From Amycolatopsis pittospori (GTDB taxonomy: Bacteria > Actinomycetota > Actinomycetes > Mycobacteriales > Pseudonocardiaceae), in NCBI RefSeq assembly GCF_013870525.1, contig NZ_JACBXD010000046.1, forward strand, positions 1 through 61,494: a stretch of 61,494 bases of DNA, given 5' to 3'. The first letter of the stretch is position 1; each line of letters opens with the position of its first letter. The notes below the pieces were generated by a model, which was not told the origin of the DNA, searched no databases, and saw nothing but the letters and a program-made list of their open reading frames with translations. The translations under genes and the position numbers were made by a program. Of the stretch, positions 33,612 to 42,745 are shown piece by piece.

Positions 33612-34577
33612 CTACTGGTAGTAGGTGGCGATCGCGGCGGCGCGGTTTCGGAGAGACGTACGTAACCACTGCGGGGACAGGACTTCCGCGTTCGTGGCGA
33701 GTTGCCACAACGCCCATTCGGCGTGTCTCGAGTCCTGAAAGGACGCTTCCAGTCGCAGTCGGCCGTCCGCGTCGGTTTCTTCGGCGAGGATGGCCAACGC
33801 GGTACCCGCCAGTTCCTCACGTCGCGCCGGGTTCACCCGCGCCAGCACGGTGACCTGGTCGCCACCGGTCCGGAATCGCGTGCTGCGTTCCTGCCAGGCC
33901 AGGCCCAGGTCGACCCGGTCCGGTCGTTGCGCGGGTTCGGCGAGCACTTCGGCGGCCAGGATCCGGGACAGCCGGTAGGTGCGGTCCGCGCCGGACCTCG
34001 TGGCCAGCAGATAGCCCTGATCCCGCACGGTGACCAGGCCGATCGGATCCACCGTGCGCCACTTCGGGGTCTGGTCCGCGGCCGCGTAGTGGATGCGCAG
34101 CTTGTGCCCGGCGAACACCGCGCGCCGGACCTCGGCCACGACGAGGTCCGGCACCTCCTCGGGGACCAGCCGCCGCGCCAGGAGATCGGTTCCGGGGTCG
34201 ATGAGGAGGCGCTGTGCCGCACCGGCCGCGGTGGTCCGATAGCTCTCGGGCAGCGCGTCGACCACCTTGCGCATGGCGGAGGCGAGCGCCGAACCGAGAC
34301 CGAACGCCTGTCCGCCGCGCCGCGATCCGGCGACCAGGAGGGCGAGCGCCTCGTCGTGGTTCAAGCCGGTGAGCTCGGTCTGGAAACCGGGCAGCAGGGC
34401 GAAACCGCCGAGCCGGCCGCGTTCGGCGTAGACCGGGACACCGGCCGCGGACAGCGCCTCGATGTCGCGCAGCACGGTGCGGGTGGACACCTCGAGTTCT
34501 CTGGCCAGCGCCGTCGCGGACATCCGGCCGTGCCGGCGCAGCAACAGCACCAGCGATACCAACCGGTCGGCCCGCAT
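33612..34577 (-). CDS. WYL-domain transcriptional regulator (YafY type)
   Basis: The 321-residue regulator starts with a DeoR-like winged helix (LLLLRRHGRMSATALARELEVSTRTVLRDIEAL). A WYL domain follows in the middle (RAVFAGHKLRIHYAA, WRTVDPIGLVTVRDQGYLLATR) and a WCX C-terminal domain. WYL proteins usually sense small ligands or nucleic acids. It is divergent from the SnoaL-like gene by 61 bp and probably controls it, a frequent arrangement. Confidence 0.92.
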   Translation of the reverse strand: MRADRLVSLVLLLRRHGRMSATALARELEVSTRTVLRDIEALSAAGVPVYAERGRLGGFALLPGFQTELTGLNHDEALALLVAGSRRGGQAFGLGSALASAMRKVVDALPESYRTTAAGAAQRLLIDPGTDLLARRLVPEEVPDLVVAEVRRAVFAGHKLRIHYAAADQTPKWRTVDPIGLVTVRDQGYLLATRSGADRTYRLSRILAAEVLAEPAQRPDRVDLGLAWQERSTRFRTGGDQVTVLARVNPARREELAGTALAILAEETDADGRLRLEASFQDSRHAEWALWQLATNAEVLSPQWLRTSLRNRAAAIATYYQ

Positions 34578-34638
34578 ACGGAAACCCTACCGGAATACAC
34601 GACAGAGGATGTCGTGATTCGTTGGGAGGCTGATCCCC

Positions 34639-34992
34639 ATGACAAGCGAGACAGTGGCCACTGAGCCGAACGACCTGGGCAGATTCTTCATCGAGCGCGG
34701 TAACGCGGGCGATGTCGACGGGCTGGTGGCGTTGTACGAACCGGACGCCGTGCTGGCGTTCCCGCCGGGGAGCCTCGCGACCGGGCACGCGGAGATCCGC
34801 AAGGTGTACGAGCAGTTCGTGGCGGCCGCGCCGGAACTCCTGCCGGGCAGGCAGCATCCGCCTCTGGTGAGCGGCGACCTGGCGCTCACGGTGGCCACGC
34901 TGACCAGCGGTGAGATGACCGTCGAGATCGCCCGCCGCCAGCCGGACGGAACGTGGCTGTGGGTGCTGGACCAGCCGATGCTCGTGCCCTAG
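34639..34992 (+). CDS. SnoaL-like / nuclear transport factor 2-fold protein
   Basis: The 117-residue protein has the cone-shaped NTF2 fold pattern: helix FIERGNAGDVDGLVALYEPDAVLAFPPG, then EIRKVYEQFVAA and a C-terminal sheet ending with GTWLWVLDQPM. Such proteins include polyketide cyclases, isomerases and many of unknown function. It is divergent from the WYL regulator. Confidence 0.85.
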   Translation: MTSETVATEPNDLGRFFIERGNAGDVDGLVALYEPDAVLAFPPGSLATGHAEIRKVYEQFVAAAPELLPGRQHPPLVSGDLALTVATLTSGEMTVEIARRQPDGTWLWVLDQPMLVP

Positions 34993-35047
34993 GGGGACGG
35001 CGGTGGGCCCGGCCGGGCCCACCGCCACCTGGCTGCGGGAGGCGGCG

Positions 35048-35545
35048 ATGAAGCGAATCACGACAATCGGCGTCTACGGCTTCACGGCCGAAACTTTCGC
35101 CGAGAAGCTCACCAATGCGGGCGTAGGACTGCTTCTCGACCTTCGCCAGCGTCGCGGCGTTCGGGGTCCCGACTACTCCTGGGCGAACTCGGCGCGGCTC
35201 CAGCGCGCGCTCGCCGCGACGGACATCGGCTATAGACATTTGAAGGACCTTGCGCCGACGACGGAGCTTCGCCGGCTTCAGTACCGCGAGGACGACCGAC
35301 AAGGCGTGGGCAAACGCAACCGCGTCGAGCTCGCGGCCGAGTACGCCGAGCGCTACACCCGGGAAATCCTCGACCCGTTCGACCTCGGCACGCTCGTGGC
35401 CGGCCTTCCGGCCTCCGGGATCGCGCTCTTCTGCGTCGAACGCGATCCGGAGGCGTGTCACCGTTCACTGGTGGCCGCACGCGTGCGTGCCGAGCATGGT
35501 CTGCCGGTCACGGACCTTCGTCCGGGTCAGGCAGGCTCCGATTGA
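35048..35545 (+). CDS. DUF488 family protein
   Basis: The 165-residue protein shows the DUF488 pattern: TIGVYGFTAETFAEKLTNAGVGLLLDLRQRRG near the N-terminus and IALFCVERDPEACHRSLVA near the C-terminus, with the conserved Cys-His pair. The function is not established. ATG 35048 was chosen for GGAGG 5 nt upstream. It overlaps the convergent membrane-protein gene by 19 nt. Confidence 0.88.
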   Translation: MKRITTIGVYGFTAETFAEKLTNAGVGLLLDLRQRRGVRGPDYSWANSARLQRALAATDIGYRHLKDLAPTTELRRLQYREDDRQGVGKRNRVELAAEYAERYTREILDPFDLGTLVAGLPASGIALFCVERDPEACHRSLVAARVRAEHGLPVTDLRPGQAGSD

Positions 35546-36576
35546 CAGCGCGGTACGGATCCCACCACGCCCGCACCGGACACGGTGATCGCGACCTTCG
35601 CCTGATTATCGGTTTCGTCGCTTTCCGCGATCTCCTTTCGGGGGTCCAGTGTGATGATCAAAGTGTGCGTGCGGTTCACCTGCGTCGTCTTGAGCGGGAA
35701 GGAGACGCTGCTGGTGACGGATTTGCCCGGTGCTCCGAGAACGGCTTGAAAGCCGGCCGACAAACCCGTGTCGCTCCTGGCCGAGACGCGCACTGTCGGT
35801 TTGGTCCTGCCGGGAAGCGCACCGGTGAGCTGGATCTTGAAGGTCACCCGAAGCGCGCCGGTGCCGGCGATCGACCTGGTGGGTTGCATGCTGCACGAAA
35901 CACCAACGGCGGACAGTGACAGGTCGGGGAGACTCGAGGTCCTTCCTTCGACAGTGACGGACGACGGGGAATCCGTCGCGTTGTTCTCGATGAGCATTCG
36001 ACCATTCCTCGTCACGCCGGGATCCTCGGTCTTGAACGTCACCCCGAACTCGCATTTCTCCTGGGGTTGAAGTGTCTTGCCCTGGCATTCCCCGGTCCTG
36101 CCGAAGCCGCTGTCGCCGTCGAACGAGATCTTTCCCACCTTCAGCGGGGCCTCGCCGGTACTGACGATCGAGATCTTTCGTGGGCATCCCGAGGTCGTGC
36201 ACTTCAGGATGTCCGGTGACACGGCGATCCCGGCACGGCGGTCCTTGGTAGGTCCGCCCACGAACAACTCGGCGGGATCGGGGAAGGTGGACTGTTGCTC
36301 CGTCACGTAGGCGAACGAAGTGAATCCGCCGTAGGTGACGAGTACGGAAACCGCCGTCACGGCGACGGCGACGCCGACGCGCATACCCGGCCGGGGACCG
36401 CTGGCGCTGATCATGGGCGGGATGGCCGCGGCGAGGACCGCACCGGCGAGGTTCCAGCCGGGGGTCGCGCCGAGCGTCGTGGTGATGACGGCGGAGCACA
36501 CCGCTGCCAGAACCGACAAGAAGAAAGGAGCCCAGGGCTGTGTCGTCGGCTGGACGGCGGTCTTCGCCGCCGTCAT
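35527..36576 (-). CDS. Membrane protein with CARDB-type extracellular domain
   Basis: The 349-residue protein has about three membrane helices in residues 15-95, then a large outside region. It contains an Ig-like segment (KISIVSTGEAPLKVGKISF, CQGKTLQPQEKCEFGVTFK) like abnormal-spindle/choice-of-anchor domains. A CARDB-like domain follows (TLIITLDPRKEIAESDETDNQAKVAI). Six Cys are spread in the outside part. The ribosome site GAGAGGG precedes ATG 36576. It is the last gene of the four-gene SGNH-TPR-FGINLGW-CARDB array. Role unknown; adhesion or binding is possible. Confidence 0.82.
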   Translation of the reverse strand: MTAAKTAVQPTTQPWAPFFLSVLAAVCSAVITTTLGATPGWNLAGAVLAAAIPPMISASGPRPGMRVGVAVAVTAVSVLVTYGGFTSFAYVTEQQSTFPDPAELFVGGPTKDRRAGIAVSPDILKCTTSGCPRKISIVSTGEAPLKVGKISFDGDSGFGRTGECQGKTLQPQEKCEFGVTFKTEDPGVTRNGRMLIENNATDSPSSVTVEGRTSSLPDLSLSAVGVSCSMQPTRSIAGTGALRVTFKIQLTGALPGRTKPTVRVSARSDTGLSAGFQAVLGAPGKSVTSSVSFPLKTTQVNRTHTLIITLDPRKEIAESDETDNQAKVAITVSGAGVVGSVPRCQSEPA

Positions 36577-36600
36577 CGCCCTCTCGCCCTTCTTCGCTCG

Positions 36601-36626
36601 CGGGTGAACGTCATGGCGTTCACCCG
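36601..36626 (-). terminator. Stem-loop at the end of the FGINLGW-repeat gene
   Basis: Perfect 10-bp arms 36601-36610 and 36617-36626 enclose a 6-nt loop. The stem covers the stop codon of the 36620 gene and lies before the next gene of the operon, so it may lower expression of the last gene. Confidence 0.55.
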
Positions 36627-37261
36627 CCACGCAGCTTGGCCATGATGAGCGCGGTCAGCGCGTCCTTGGCGATGCCCGGCAGCTTGTCCTTGACCTGGTC
36701 CCACCAGCTCTGGCTGTCCGGCCAGCCGATATCACCGCCCACGGTCCGATCGAAGTGGATCAGGACGCCGGGAACGTCGGCCGAACCGGCTTTGGCGTTG
36801 TGGATCGCGAGCCGATCGCCGCATTCGACCGGACGGCCGGTGACACCGCCGAGCAGTCTCCATTCGAAAACGGGAGTCTTCGACCAGCCGAGGTTGATGC
36901 CGAAGGTCCGGTTCTCGTAACGGATGAACGACGGGCTCTTGCCGTAGCCGAGCGCGATCGGTTCGCCGTACTTGACTTGTGCGGTGGCACCACCGGGCCG
37001 CGCGGCGAACCACCGCGACACCCGGACGCCGGTCGACGGTGACGCGTCGTCGGTCCAGCCGAGGTTGATGCCGAAGTCCTGCTCCTCCCACTGCAGGAAC
37101 TTCCGCGGTTCGGTGCCCTTGAGGTTGTAGTTGCGGTCGGAGCCCTCCTTGAAGGCGTGCTGCGGCATCAGCGGACGTCGCTTTTCGGCTCCGAAGACCC
37201 ACTGCTTGTAGGAATCGGCGAGCTGACCGGCGACCGTGTCGACGTTGACGGTGTGCGTCAT
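36620..37261 (-). CDS. FGINLGW-repeat protein, unknown function
   Basis: The 213-residue protein has no signal peptide. It shows an internal repeat, WEEQDFGINLGWTDD (about residues 58-72) and ENRTFGINLGWSKT (about 118-131), with a third weaker copy DRTVGGDIGWPDS (about 174-186). It is rich in Trp and Gly, suggesting a beta-rich repeat fold such as a trefoil. I do not recognise the family. GGAG precedes the ATG. It lies in the operon with a TPR protein and an SGNH hydrolase. Confidence 0.75.
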   Translation of the reverse strand: MTHTVNVDTVAGQLADSYKQWVFGAEKRRPLMPQHAFKEGSDRNYNLKGTEPRKFLQWEEQDFGINLGWTDDASPSTGVRVSRWFAARPGGATAQVKYGEPIALGYGKSPSFIRYENRTFGINLGWSKTPVFEWRLLGGVTGRPVECGDRLAIHNAKAGSADVPGVLIHFDRTVGGDIGWPDSQSWWDQVKDKLPGIAKDALTALIMAKLRGG

Positions 37262-37347
37262 GGGTTCTCCTCGTGGCTGGGCTTTCGTGGTTGTCACTTC
37301 TCTGGCGTGACGCCCTGTGCCAAGCCGTGCCACGTGTTCCCGCCGGA

Positions 37348-39159
37348 TCAGCCCTGAGGATGCCGGGGGAAGTAGCAGCAGCGGAGACCTGTGACGATGG
37401 TGTCGTCGAGGGCTTGCCCGATCGCGGGATCGGCGGCCCTCACCCGGGTGATGGCGCGCTGGATGGCCTTCCGGGTGGCCGTGCGGGCACGCTCGTCCGT
37501 GTCGCCGAACGCCCGGGTCCGCCCGGCCAATCCGGTGGCCCGCTGGAGTTCGGTCACGAGTCGCCGGTACTCCTCACGGGCACGTGCCGCTCTGACACCG
37601 TCGTTGGCGTCTTCGGAGTCCTCGATTTCCGTGCGCAGGTCGTCGAGCCGGCGACGGTAGGCCTGTTTCGCGGTCTGGTCGAGAACCGGTTGCGCGGTCC
37701 GGGGCCCGAGCGAGCTTCCGGCCAGATCGGCCGCGGCGACCTCGATACCGGGCCGGGAAAGAAGAACGGCCAGATAGCGCATGCCGACGCTGTCGGCGAC
37801 CACGGCGGAACGAGAGCCGAGCGTGAGTTTCCAGCCCTTCCCGGATCGCAGACAGCCGATGGGATCTTCCGGCGCGATCGCCGTCTCCGGCCCGTTTCTC
37901 CGTCGCAGCGCGGTTTTCAGCCGGTTGCTGGCGAGCCGGTGCGCCGGCCAGTTCCCCAGTTCGGCGTTGGCCGTGACCGCCGCTTCGAGATGTTCGACCG
38001 CGAGGTCCAGCTCTCCGGTCGTGAGCGCGGCGGTACCCAGCGGGTAGTGGGTGGATCCGAAACAGACGACCGCGAGGCTGGCCATCACCGGATAGCTCGC
38101 ATAGGGCAGCAACAACTCGTAAGCCTCGGACGCGGTGGCCGAGTCTTCCAACAGCAGAGCGGCTTCGGCGGCGCCCAGCATGGAGATCAGCCAGGTGCTC
38201 GACGACCGCATCGCGCTCAAGCCGCCGTGACACAGACGACGTAGCGCCCCGGACGCCTCGGTCAGATCACCCGCGTCGGCAGCGCTGACCGCGAGCGCGG
38301 CGAAATACGCTTCGTTGGACTCGGCAAGCGTGGGCGAATTGGCCACTTCCGCCAGCAGGGGGACCAGTTCGCCACCTCGGCCCTCGTACCAGCGGATCAT
38401 CGTCAGATGCGCGCCGAACCACCCCAGGGCGTCGGCGTCACCGACGGCGGTCCCCAGACGTTCGCATTTCGTCGCCTGCTGTTCGGCTTCCGCGAGTCGC
38501 CCGGAACGGGCTGTCAGCATGACCTCGATGGCCTCCACCACGAAGCGGACCGCGGAGTGTTCCATGAGCCGCGCGAGCTCGCGCAACTCGTTCATGGACC
38601 GGCCGGCATGGGGATCGCCGGCGAGGAACAGATCCACCGTCCGCCACAACATGCCCAGCAGGGTGTCGACGGGGCGGCCGACCGTGGTGCCCAAGGCCAG
38701 CAATTCCTCCGCCAGGGAAAGACGTATGGCGGCGTGTTGCGGTCCGAGGAGACAGTGATGGGCAAGATGCAACGCCTCGGCGAGCATGAGGACGTCGCCG
38801 CTCCCGCGCGCCTCTTCGACGGCGCGCAGGGTTTCGGTCGAGGTCCCTTTCAGGTACTCCGCTTCGGCGGTCAACCTCAGCCGGAGCCTGGAAGCCAGGG
38901 ACGTCGCCGGGTCGACGGTCCCCAAGGCGCGCCGCTGCCACGCCCTCGCCCGGGCGGCGTCGGCCGCGGAACGATGTTCGTGAACCCAGAGACCTCCCAA
39001 TCCCAAGGCCGCTCTGCCGAGCGACTGGCTGTCCTGTGCGGCATCCGAGCGGGAAGCGGCTTCGCCGAAGCACCGCCGGGCCATCGAAAGATCACCGGTC
39101 AGTTCCAGGGCCGCGTCGCCCGCCTTCAGCAGGTCGGTGATTTCAGGTCGTCCGCTCAC
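37348..39159 (-). CDS. TPR-rich protein resembling the C-terminal part of LuxR/SARP-type regulators
   Basis: The 603-residue soluble protein is built of helical TPR-like repeats to about residue 430 (AARCFGEAASRSD-like units). A C-terminal domain (VADSVGMRYLAVLLSRPG, then a coiled region and RVRAADPAIGQALDDTIVTGLRCCYFP) is found at the end of many actinobacterial ATPase/TPR regulators. There is no Walker motif and no DNA-binding domain. The start is GTG. It begins 13 nt after the SGNH gene stop, so it is co-transcribed and may be a scaffold or sensor. Confidence 0.85.
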   Translation of the reverse strand: MSGRPEITDLLKAGDAALELTGDLSMARRCFGEAASRSDAAQDSQSLGRAALGLGGLWVHEHRSAADAARARAWQRRALGTVDPATSLASRLRLRLTAEAEYLKGTSTETLRAVEEARGSGDVLMLAEALHLAHHCLLGPQHAAIRLSLAEELLALGTTVGRPVDTLLGMLWRTVDLFLAGDPHAGRSMNELRELARLMEHSAVRFVVEAIEVMLTARSGRLAEAEQQATKCERLGTAVGDADALGWFGAHLTMIRWYEGRGGELVPLLAEVANSPTLAESNEAYFAALAVSAADAGDLTEASGALRRLCHGGLSAMRSSSTWLISMLGAAEAALLLEDSATASEAYELLLPYASYPVMASLAVVCFGSTHYPLGTAALTTGELDLAVEHLEAAVTANAELGNWPAHRLASNRLKTALRRRNGPETAIAPEDPIGCLRSGKGWKLTLGSRSAVVADSVGMRYLAVLLSRPGIEVAAADLAGSSLGPRTAQPVLDQTAKQAYRRRLDDLRTEIEDSEDANDGVRAARAREEYRRLVTELQRATGLAGRTRAFGDTDERARTATRKAIQRAITRVRAADPAIGQALDDTIVTGLRCCYFPRHPQG

Positions 39160-39172
39160 TTGCGGCCGCCCT

Positions 39173-40798
39173 TCAACCGACGTTGAAGCCGATGGTCCGC
39201 AGTACCCAGCCGACGGTTTCGTCGGCCCAGCCGAGAATGTCCAAAGTGGAATTCAGATTCTGCGGAGGCCGGGTGAGCAGGGTGTCCCGGCGGATCAGCC
39301 GATCGAAGTCGACGGTGACCGGATCCTGTCTCGGTTGACCGGTCGGGGAGCGGAACTCGACGCCCGCCCGCCGCATGATGGTGATCATCTCCTGCGCGAT
39401 GATCCCGTAGGCGACCGTCGTGGGATGAACGCCGTCCAGGGAGAACAGCCCTCCGGAGGCGCGGCCGCCCTGGCCGTCGCCGGTGATGAACCGGGAATCC
39501 GGTGCAGGGGAGAGCGCCTTCAACTGTGGTGGCAGAGGATAAGGCGTCCACCATTCGGGGCGCGCCGTCGGGTCGGTGATGTATCGGCGACTGGCCATGC
39601 GGTCCAGCAGACCGGCGACGTCCAGTAGATGCCAATCCCGTTTGACGCCGTCCGCGCCGCTGCGGGCATTCAAGACGCTGTCGGTGATCGCCTCGTTGTA
39701 CATGTCGATCGCGTAGTCGACCGCCCGTGCCTGCTTTTCGGTGAGATGCCTGTGTCTCGCCGGGTCGAATTCGTCGTCCGAAACCCAGGGCCGGGCGTAG
39801 AACGGGTAGTACCGGGAGCCGGGCGCCACTTTGCCGCCGATCCCGTGGGCGATCGGGGCGACGGTCACATGCGGAACGGTGCACCAGATGACATGCCGCG
39901 CTTTGATCGCCTTGACCGCTTTGACGACTTCTCGAAGCTCGGTCTCGAAGTGATCCGGGCGCCACACGGTATAGGCGTTCTTCTTCTTGAGGTCTTGGAA
40001 GTCGTCACCGCTCCAGGCCACCTTCAGTTTCGTGACGGCCTGCAACGCGTTGTTGGCGCCCAGGAACACGACGAGTGTTTCGATGCCCGCGTCCTGCTTC
40101 TCGTCGCGGTCCTCGCCCATCGCGGCGGCCGCGTCGAAGACCGTCATCTTGCTGGTTTCTTCGGACCAGTGGGGGTACACGCGCAGCGCGGCCCGCTCGC
40201 TGTTGTTCTCGACTATCTGACCGAAGAGGTCGTCGTTCGGCGCGACCAGGGCTTCCTGGCAGGACTTGGCGGTCTTCCGCAAGGCGTCGCGGAGGTCCCA
40301 GCCGTACACGGACAGGCAGTGGTTGTACGCGGACACCAGCGGAGTCGCGCTGCCCGGGCCTCGCTCCCAATGGTCCTCGATCTTGTCCATCAGAGTTCTC
40401 GCTTCGAGGAGCGCGAACGGTGTCTCCCAGCCGGAAATATTCGAACCGAAGCGTTCTTCGAGAGTCCGTAACACCAATTCCAGATTGAGCGGCAGACCAC
40501 CGTGGCCGGGATAGCGCGGATAGCGGTAGTTCTCCGCCCAGCCCAGTTCGTGGGCGATGATCGCGGGATACGAGAGATCGGTGTTGAACACCGCGCCGCT
40601 TTGGAAGCCGTGCGACAAGGAGTCTCCGATGACCACCAGCCGGTGGCGGGGTTCGGTGCGGGAACCGTTGGTTTTTCCCGGCCCCTCACGTCCGAGAGTG
40701 GAGTCGAAGACAGGTATTCTCGGCGCGGCTTCCGCGCGCTTCTTCACCTCGTCCGGCGTGTCTTGGGGAACGCGTTCCTCAGCGGCGATCATCGCCAT
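39173..40798 (-). CDS. SGNH/GDSL hydrolase
   Basis: The 541-residue SGNH hydrolase has block I VIGDSLSHGF with the Ser nucleophile (about residue 57), block III VVFLGANNALQ, and block V SLDGVHPTTVAYG with Asp and His. It is much longer than the usual 200-300 residues and has no signal peptide, so it is probably cytoplasmic or exported by an unusual route. The ribosome site GGAGG is 7 nt before ATG 40798. It opens the four-gene minus-strand array. The substrate is unknown (lipid, ester or polysaccharide acetyl group). Confidence 0.88.
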   Translation of the reverse strand: MAMIAAEERVPQDTPDEVKKRAEAAPRIPVFDSTLGREGPGKTNGSRTEPRHRLVVIGDSLSHGFQSGAVFNTDLSYPAIIAHELGWAENYRYPRYPGHGGLPLNLELVLRTLEERFGSNISGWETPFALLEARTLMDKIEDHWERGPGSATPLVSAYNHCLSVYGWDLRDALRKTAKSCQEALVAPNDDLFGQIVENNSERAALRVYPHWSEETSKMTVFDAAAAMGEDRDEKQDAGIETLVVFLGANNALQAVTKLKVAWSGDDFQDLKKKNAYTVWRPDHFETELREVVKAVKAIKARHVIWCTVPHVTVAPIAHGIGGKVAPGSRYYPFYARPWVSDDEFDPARHRHLTEKQARAVDYAIDMYNEAITDSVLNARSGADGVKRDWHLLDVAGLLDRMASRRYITDPTARPEWWTPYPLPPQLKALSPAPDSRFITGDGQGGRASGGLFSLDGVHPTTVAYGIIAQEMITIMRRAGVEFRSPTGQPRQDPVTVDFDRLIRRDTLLTRPPQNLNSTLDILGWADETVGWVLRTIGFNVG

Positions 40799-40960
40799 CG
40801 CACGACCTCCTGGCCTCTCGCGCATCGGGATGTCCTCATCGGGGATGCTCCGCTCGCGACCGGCGATTTCCTAGGGTCGTTGTACTCCATTGTTCGCGTT
40901 ACTGTTTCGCGAGTAGTCATTGCTCGTTGTCGAATCTCGTCGGCGTGGGAGAATGCGGAC

Positions 40961-41341
40961 ATGTATCGTTTGCAAGCCGTCATCGTCACCGAGTCCGCGT
41001 GTCGCGAACTGGTTTCGTCGGTCCAGGGTGCGCGACTCGTGCCGCTCGATCGGAAACTGTCGCTGTTGCCTGTGACGGACGGACTCTTCGGTGGGGTCGC
41101 TCTTGCTGAAGCCTATTTCGGCGGGGCCGGGACGCAGTGCGCGCAGGTATGGGACGGCGGGGAGACGGTCCTCGGTCCGCTGCGTCTGGCCGAAGACGAC
41201 CCGGACCCCCTTGCCGGTAGGCCGATCTCCCGGGTGCTCCGGCGGCTCGGGGCGGTCAAAGGCGACCACGTCGACGAGTTCGCCGCGGTCGGGCTCGGCA
41301 GGCACCGCGATACGGACGACTTGCTGTCCGACGCGAATTGA
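40961..41341 (+). CDS. Hypothetical protein (126 residues)
   Basis: The start ATG 40961 is preceded by GGGAGA. The soluble protein has IVTESACRELVSSVQGARLVPLDRKLSLLPVTDGLF and a C-terminal GLGRHRDTDDLL. I do not recognise a family. It is divergent from the SGNH operon and has codon use like its neighbours, so it is probably a real gene. Confidence 0.7.
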   Translation: MYRLQAVIVTESACRELVSSVQGARLVPLDRKLSLLPVTDGLFGGVALAEAYFGGAGTQCAQVWDGGETVLGPLRLAEDDPDPLAGRPISRVLRRLGAVKGDHVDEFAAVGLGRHRDTDDLLSDAN

Positions 41342-41444
41342 GCCGGGGTAGTGGCAGGCTTCGGCGCGGAGTGGTCAGCGCCGGGGCGTGGGCGTGCCGA
41401 AGGGCCCGTCGCCGGTTCGGTGGCGGGCTCTTCGGTTCCTGCGG

Positions 41445-42707
41445 TCATGCTGCGGCGCGGTGGAGGGTGTTGCGCCGGGGACTTCGAAGTGGGTCGCGGT
41501 ATTGGGGTGGGATGAACTCGGGTAACCCGTCGGCGGCCATGCGGACTTCCCACTCGCCGTGATGGATCAGCCGGTGATGAAACCCGCACAGCAGCACCAG
41601 GTTCCGGAGGTCGGTGCGTCCGCCGTCTGCCCAGTGATGAATGTGGTGTGCGTGACAGTTCTTTGGCCGCCGATGGCAGCCCGGGAACGCGCAGCCTCCG
41701 TCGCGGATGTTCAACGCCCGTCGTTGGCCGGGTGTGACGAACCGTCTGAGCCGTCCCACATCGAGGGGCTCACCAGCGGCGTTGAGCACCACCGGCAACA
41801 TGAGGCAGTCGCAGGCGGCCATGCGGGCTTCGCGGGCGGTCATCTCCCCGACGTAGTCGAGGCAGGCTTTGCCGATCCCGGTCTTGAGTTCGTCGAGACC
41901 GACAGTCACGTGGATCAGAGTGCGGTACCCGCTGGTGCCGGGCTGATCCGGGCACGCGATCGCGAGATCCAGCAGTTCCGCCCACGCGTCACCCTGGCGC
42001 TCGGCCTTGGTGCGCCAATCGGCTTCGCCGAACTCGTCTACAGGGCGGGGTTTCGCATAAGCCTCAAGCGCGGCCGCGGTCCGGGCACCCAACTCATCAT
42101 CAAGAAGGCCCTTGATCTTCCAGAACCCGTCCTTACGGCGTTCCACGGTCAGTTCACGACGCGGCTGAGCGGGCTCGGGATCCTTCGGCTCCGCGCCATC
42201 CGGATCCAGCAAGCCCAGCAGGGTGCTCCCCAGTTCCGAAACTTCACTGGGACCCGCATCCCGAGCCAGGTCGACGAGGGTCTTCTCCGTACGCTCCCGA
42301 GCTTCGACAGACACCTCAGCCGGAATCTCCTTCAAGATCCCCAAGATCTGCTTGATCCGCTCCTGCCCGATCGCACCGTCGGCCGCCGCAGCAGCCGTCG
42401 CGGGCGCGAACGCGGGAACCTCACGGCCGTCCAAGGCACGCGTGGGATTCAGATCGATGGCCTGATTCACATACGGACGCGCCTCAGCCTGAGACAAACC
42501 GGCGACATCGGCGAACCACGCCAACGTCGTCCCATACCCATACAAATCCTTGGAACCACGAGACTCGATCTCCGCCAGATACCGGCCCAGACCAGCCGAC
42601 GCGACCCGCATCAGCTGCAGGAACTGCTGCACGCCATGGGCAAGCTCCAGCTTGCCTGCGCGCCACAGCTCCTGCGGCAACTCGGGAACGAACGTCGTCT
42701 CGGACAC
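41445..42707 (-). CDS. DUF222 / HNH endonuclease-domain protein (13E12-like), SOS-controlled
   Basis: The 420-residue protein has a DUF222 helical N-terminal domain. A C-terminal HNH motif follows: RDGGCAFPGCHRRPKNCHAHHIHHWADGGRTDLRNLVLLCGFHHRLIH, shown here in pieces as CAFPGCHR, HAHHIHHWADGG and LLCGFHH. This is the 13E12 family, often multi-copy in actinobacteria. I place the start at GTG 42707 because a -10 (TATTCT) lies 6 nt upstream; the ATG 42737 would put the promoter and SOS box inside the gene. The LexA-type box 42730-42745 suggests DNA-damage induction. Confidence 0.9.
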   Translation of the reverse strand: MSETTFVPELPQELWRAGKLELAHGVQQFLQLMRVASAGLGRYLAEIESRGSKDLYGYGTTLAWFADVAGLSQAEARPYVNQAIDLNPTRALDGREVPAFAPATAAAAADGAIGQERIKQILGILKEIPAEVSVEARERTEKTLVDLARDAGPSEVSELGSTLLGLLDPDGAEPKDPEPAQPRRELTVERRKDGFWKIKGLLDDELGARTAAALEAYAKPRPVDEFGEADWRTKAERQGDAWAELLDLAIACPDQPGTSGYRTLIHVTVGLDELKTGIGKACLDYVGEMTAREARMAACDCLMLPVVLNAAGEPLDVGRLRRFVTPGQRRALNIRDGGCAFPGCHRRPKNCHAHHIHHWADGGRTDLRNLVLLCGFHHRLIHHGEWEVRMAADGLPEFIPPQYRDPLRSPRRNTLHRAAA

Positions 42708-42719
42708 ACCCCAAGAATA
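42708..42719 (-). promoter_or_regulatory. Leaderless -10 for the HNH gene
   Basis: On the minus strand, TATTCT (42714-42719) is followed by exactly 6 nt and then the GTG start at 42707. There is no Shine-Dalgarno. The LexA box covers the -24 to -38 region. Confidence 0.6.
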
Positions 42720-42729
42720 CCAAACCCTG

Positions 42730-42745
42730 TCGAACATGTGTTCGT
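42730..42745. promoter_or_regulatory. SOS (LexA) box
   Basis: TCGAACATGTGTTCGT matches the actinobacterial LexA consensus TCGAAC-N4-GTTCGA at 11 of the 12 defined positions. It overlaps the -35 region of the HNH gene promoter, the position expected for repression. Some M. tuberculosis 13E12 genes are known SOS genes. Confidence 0.8.
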
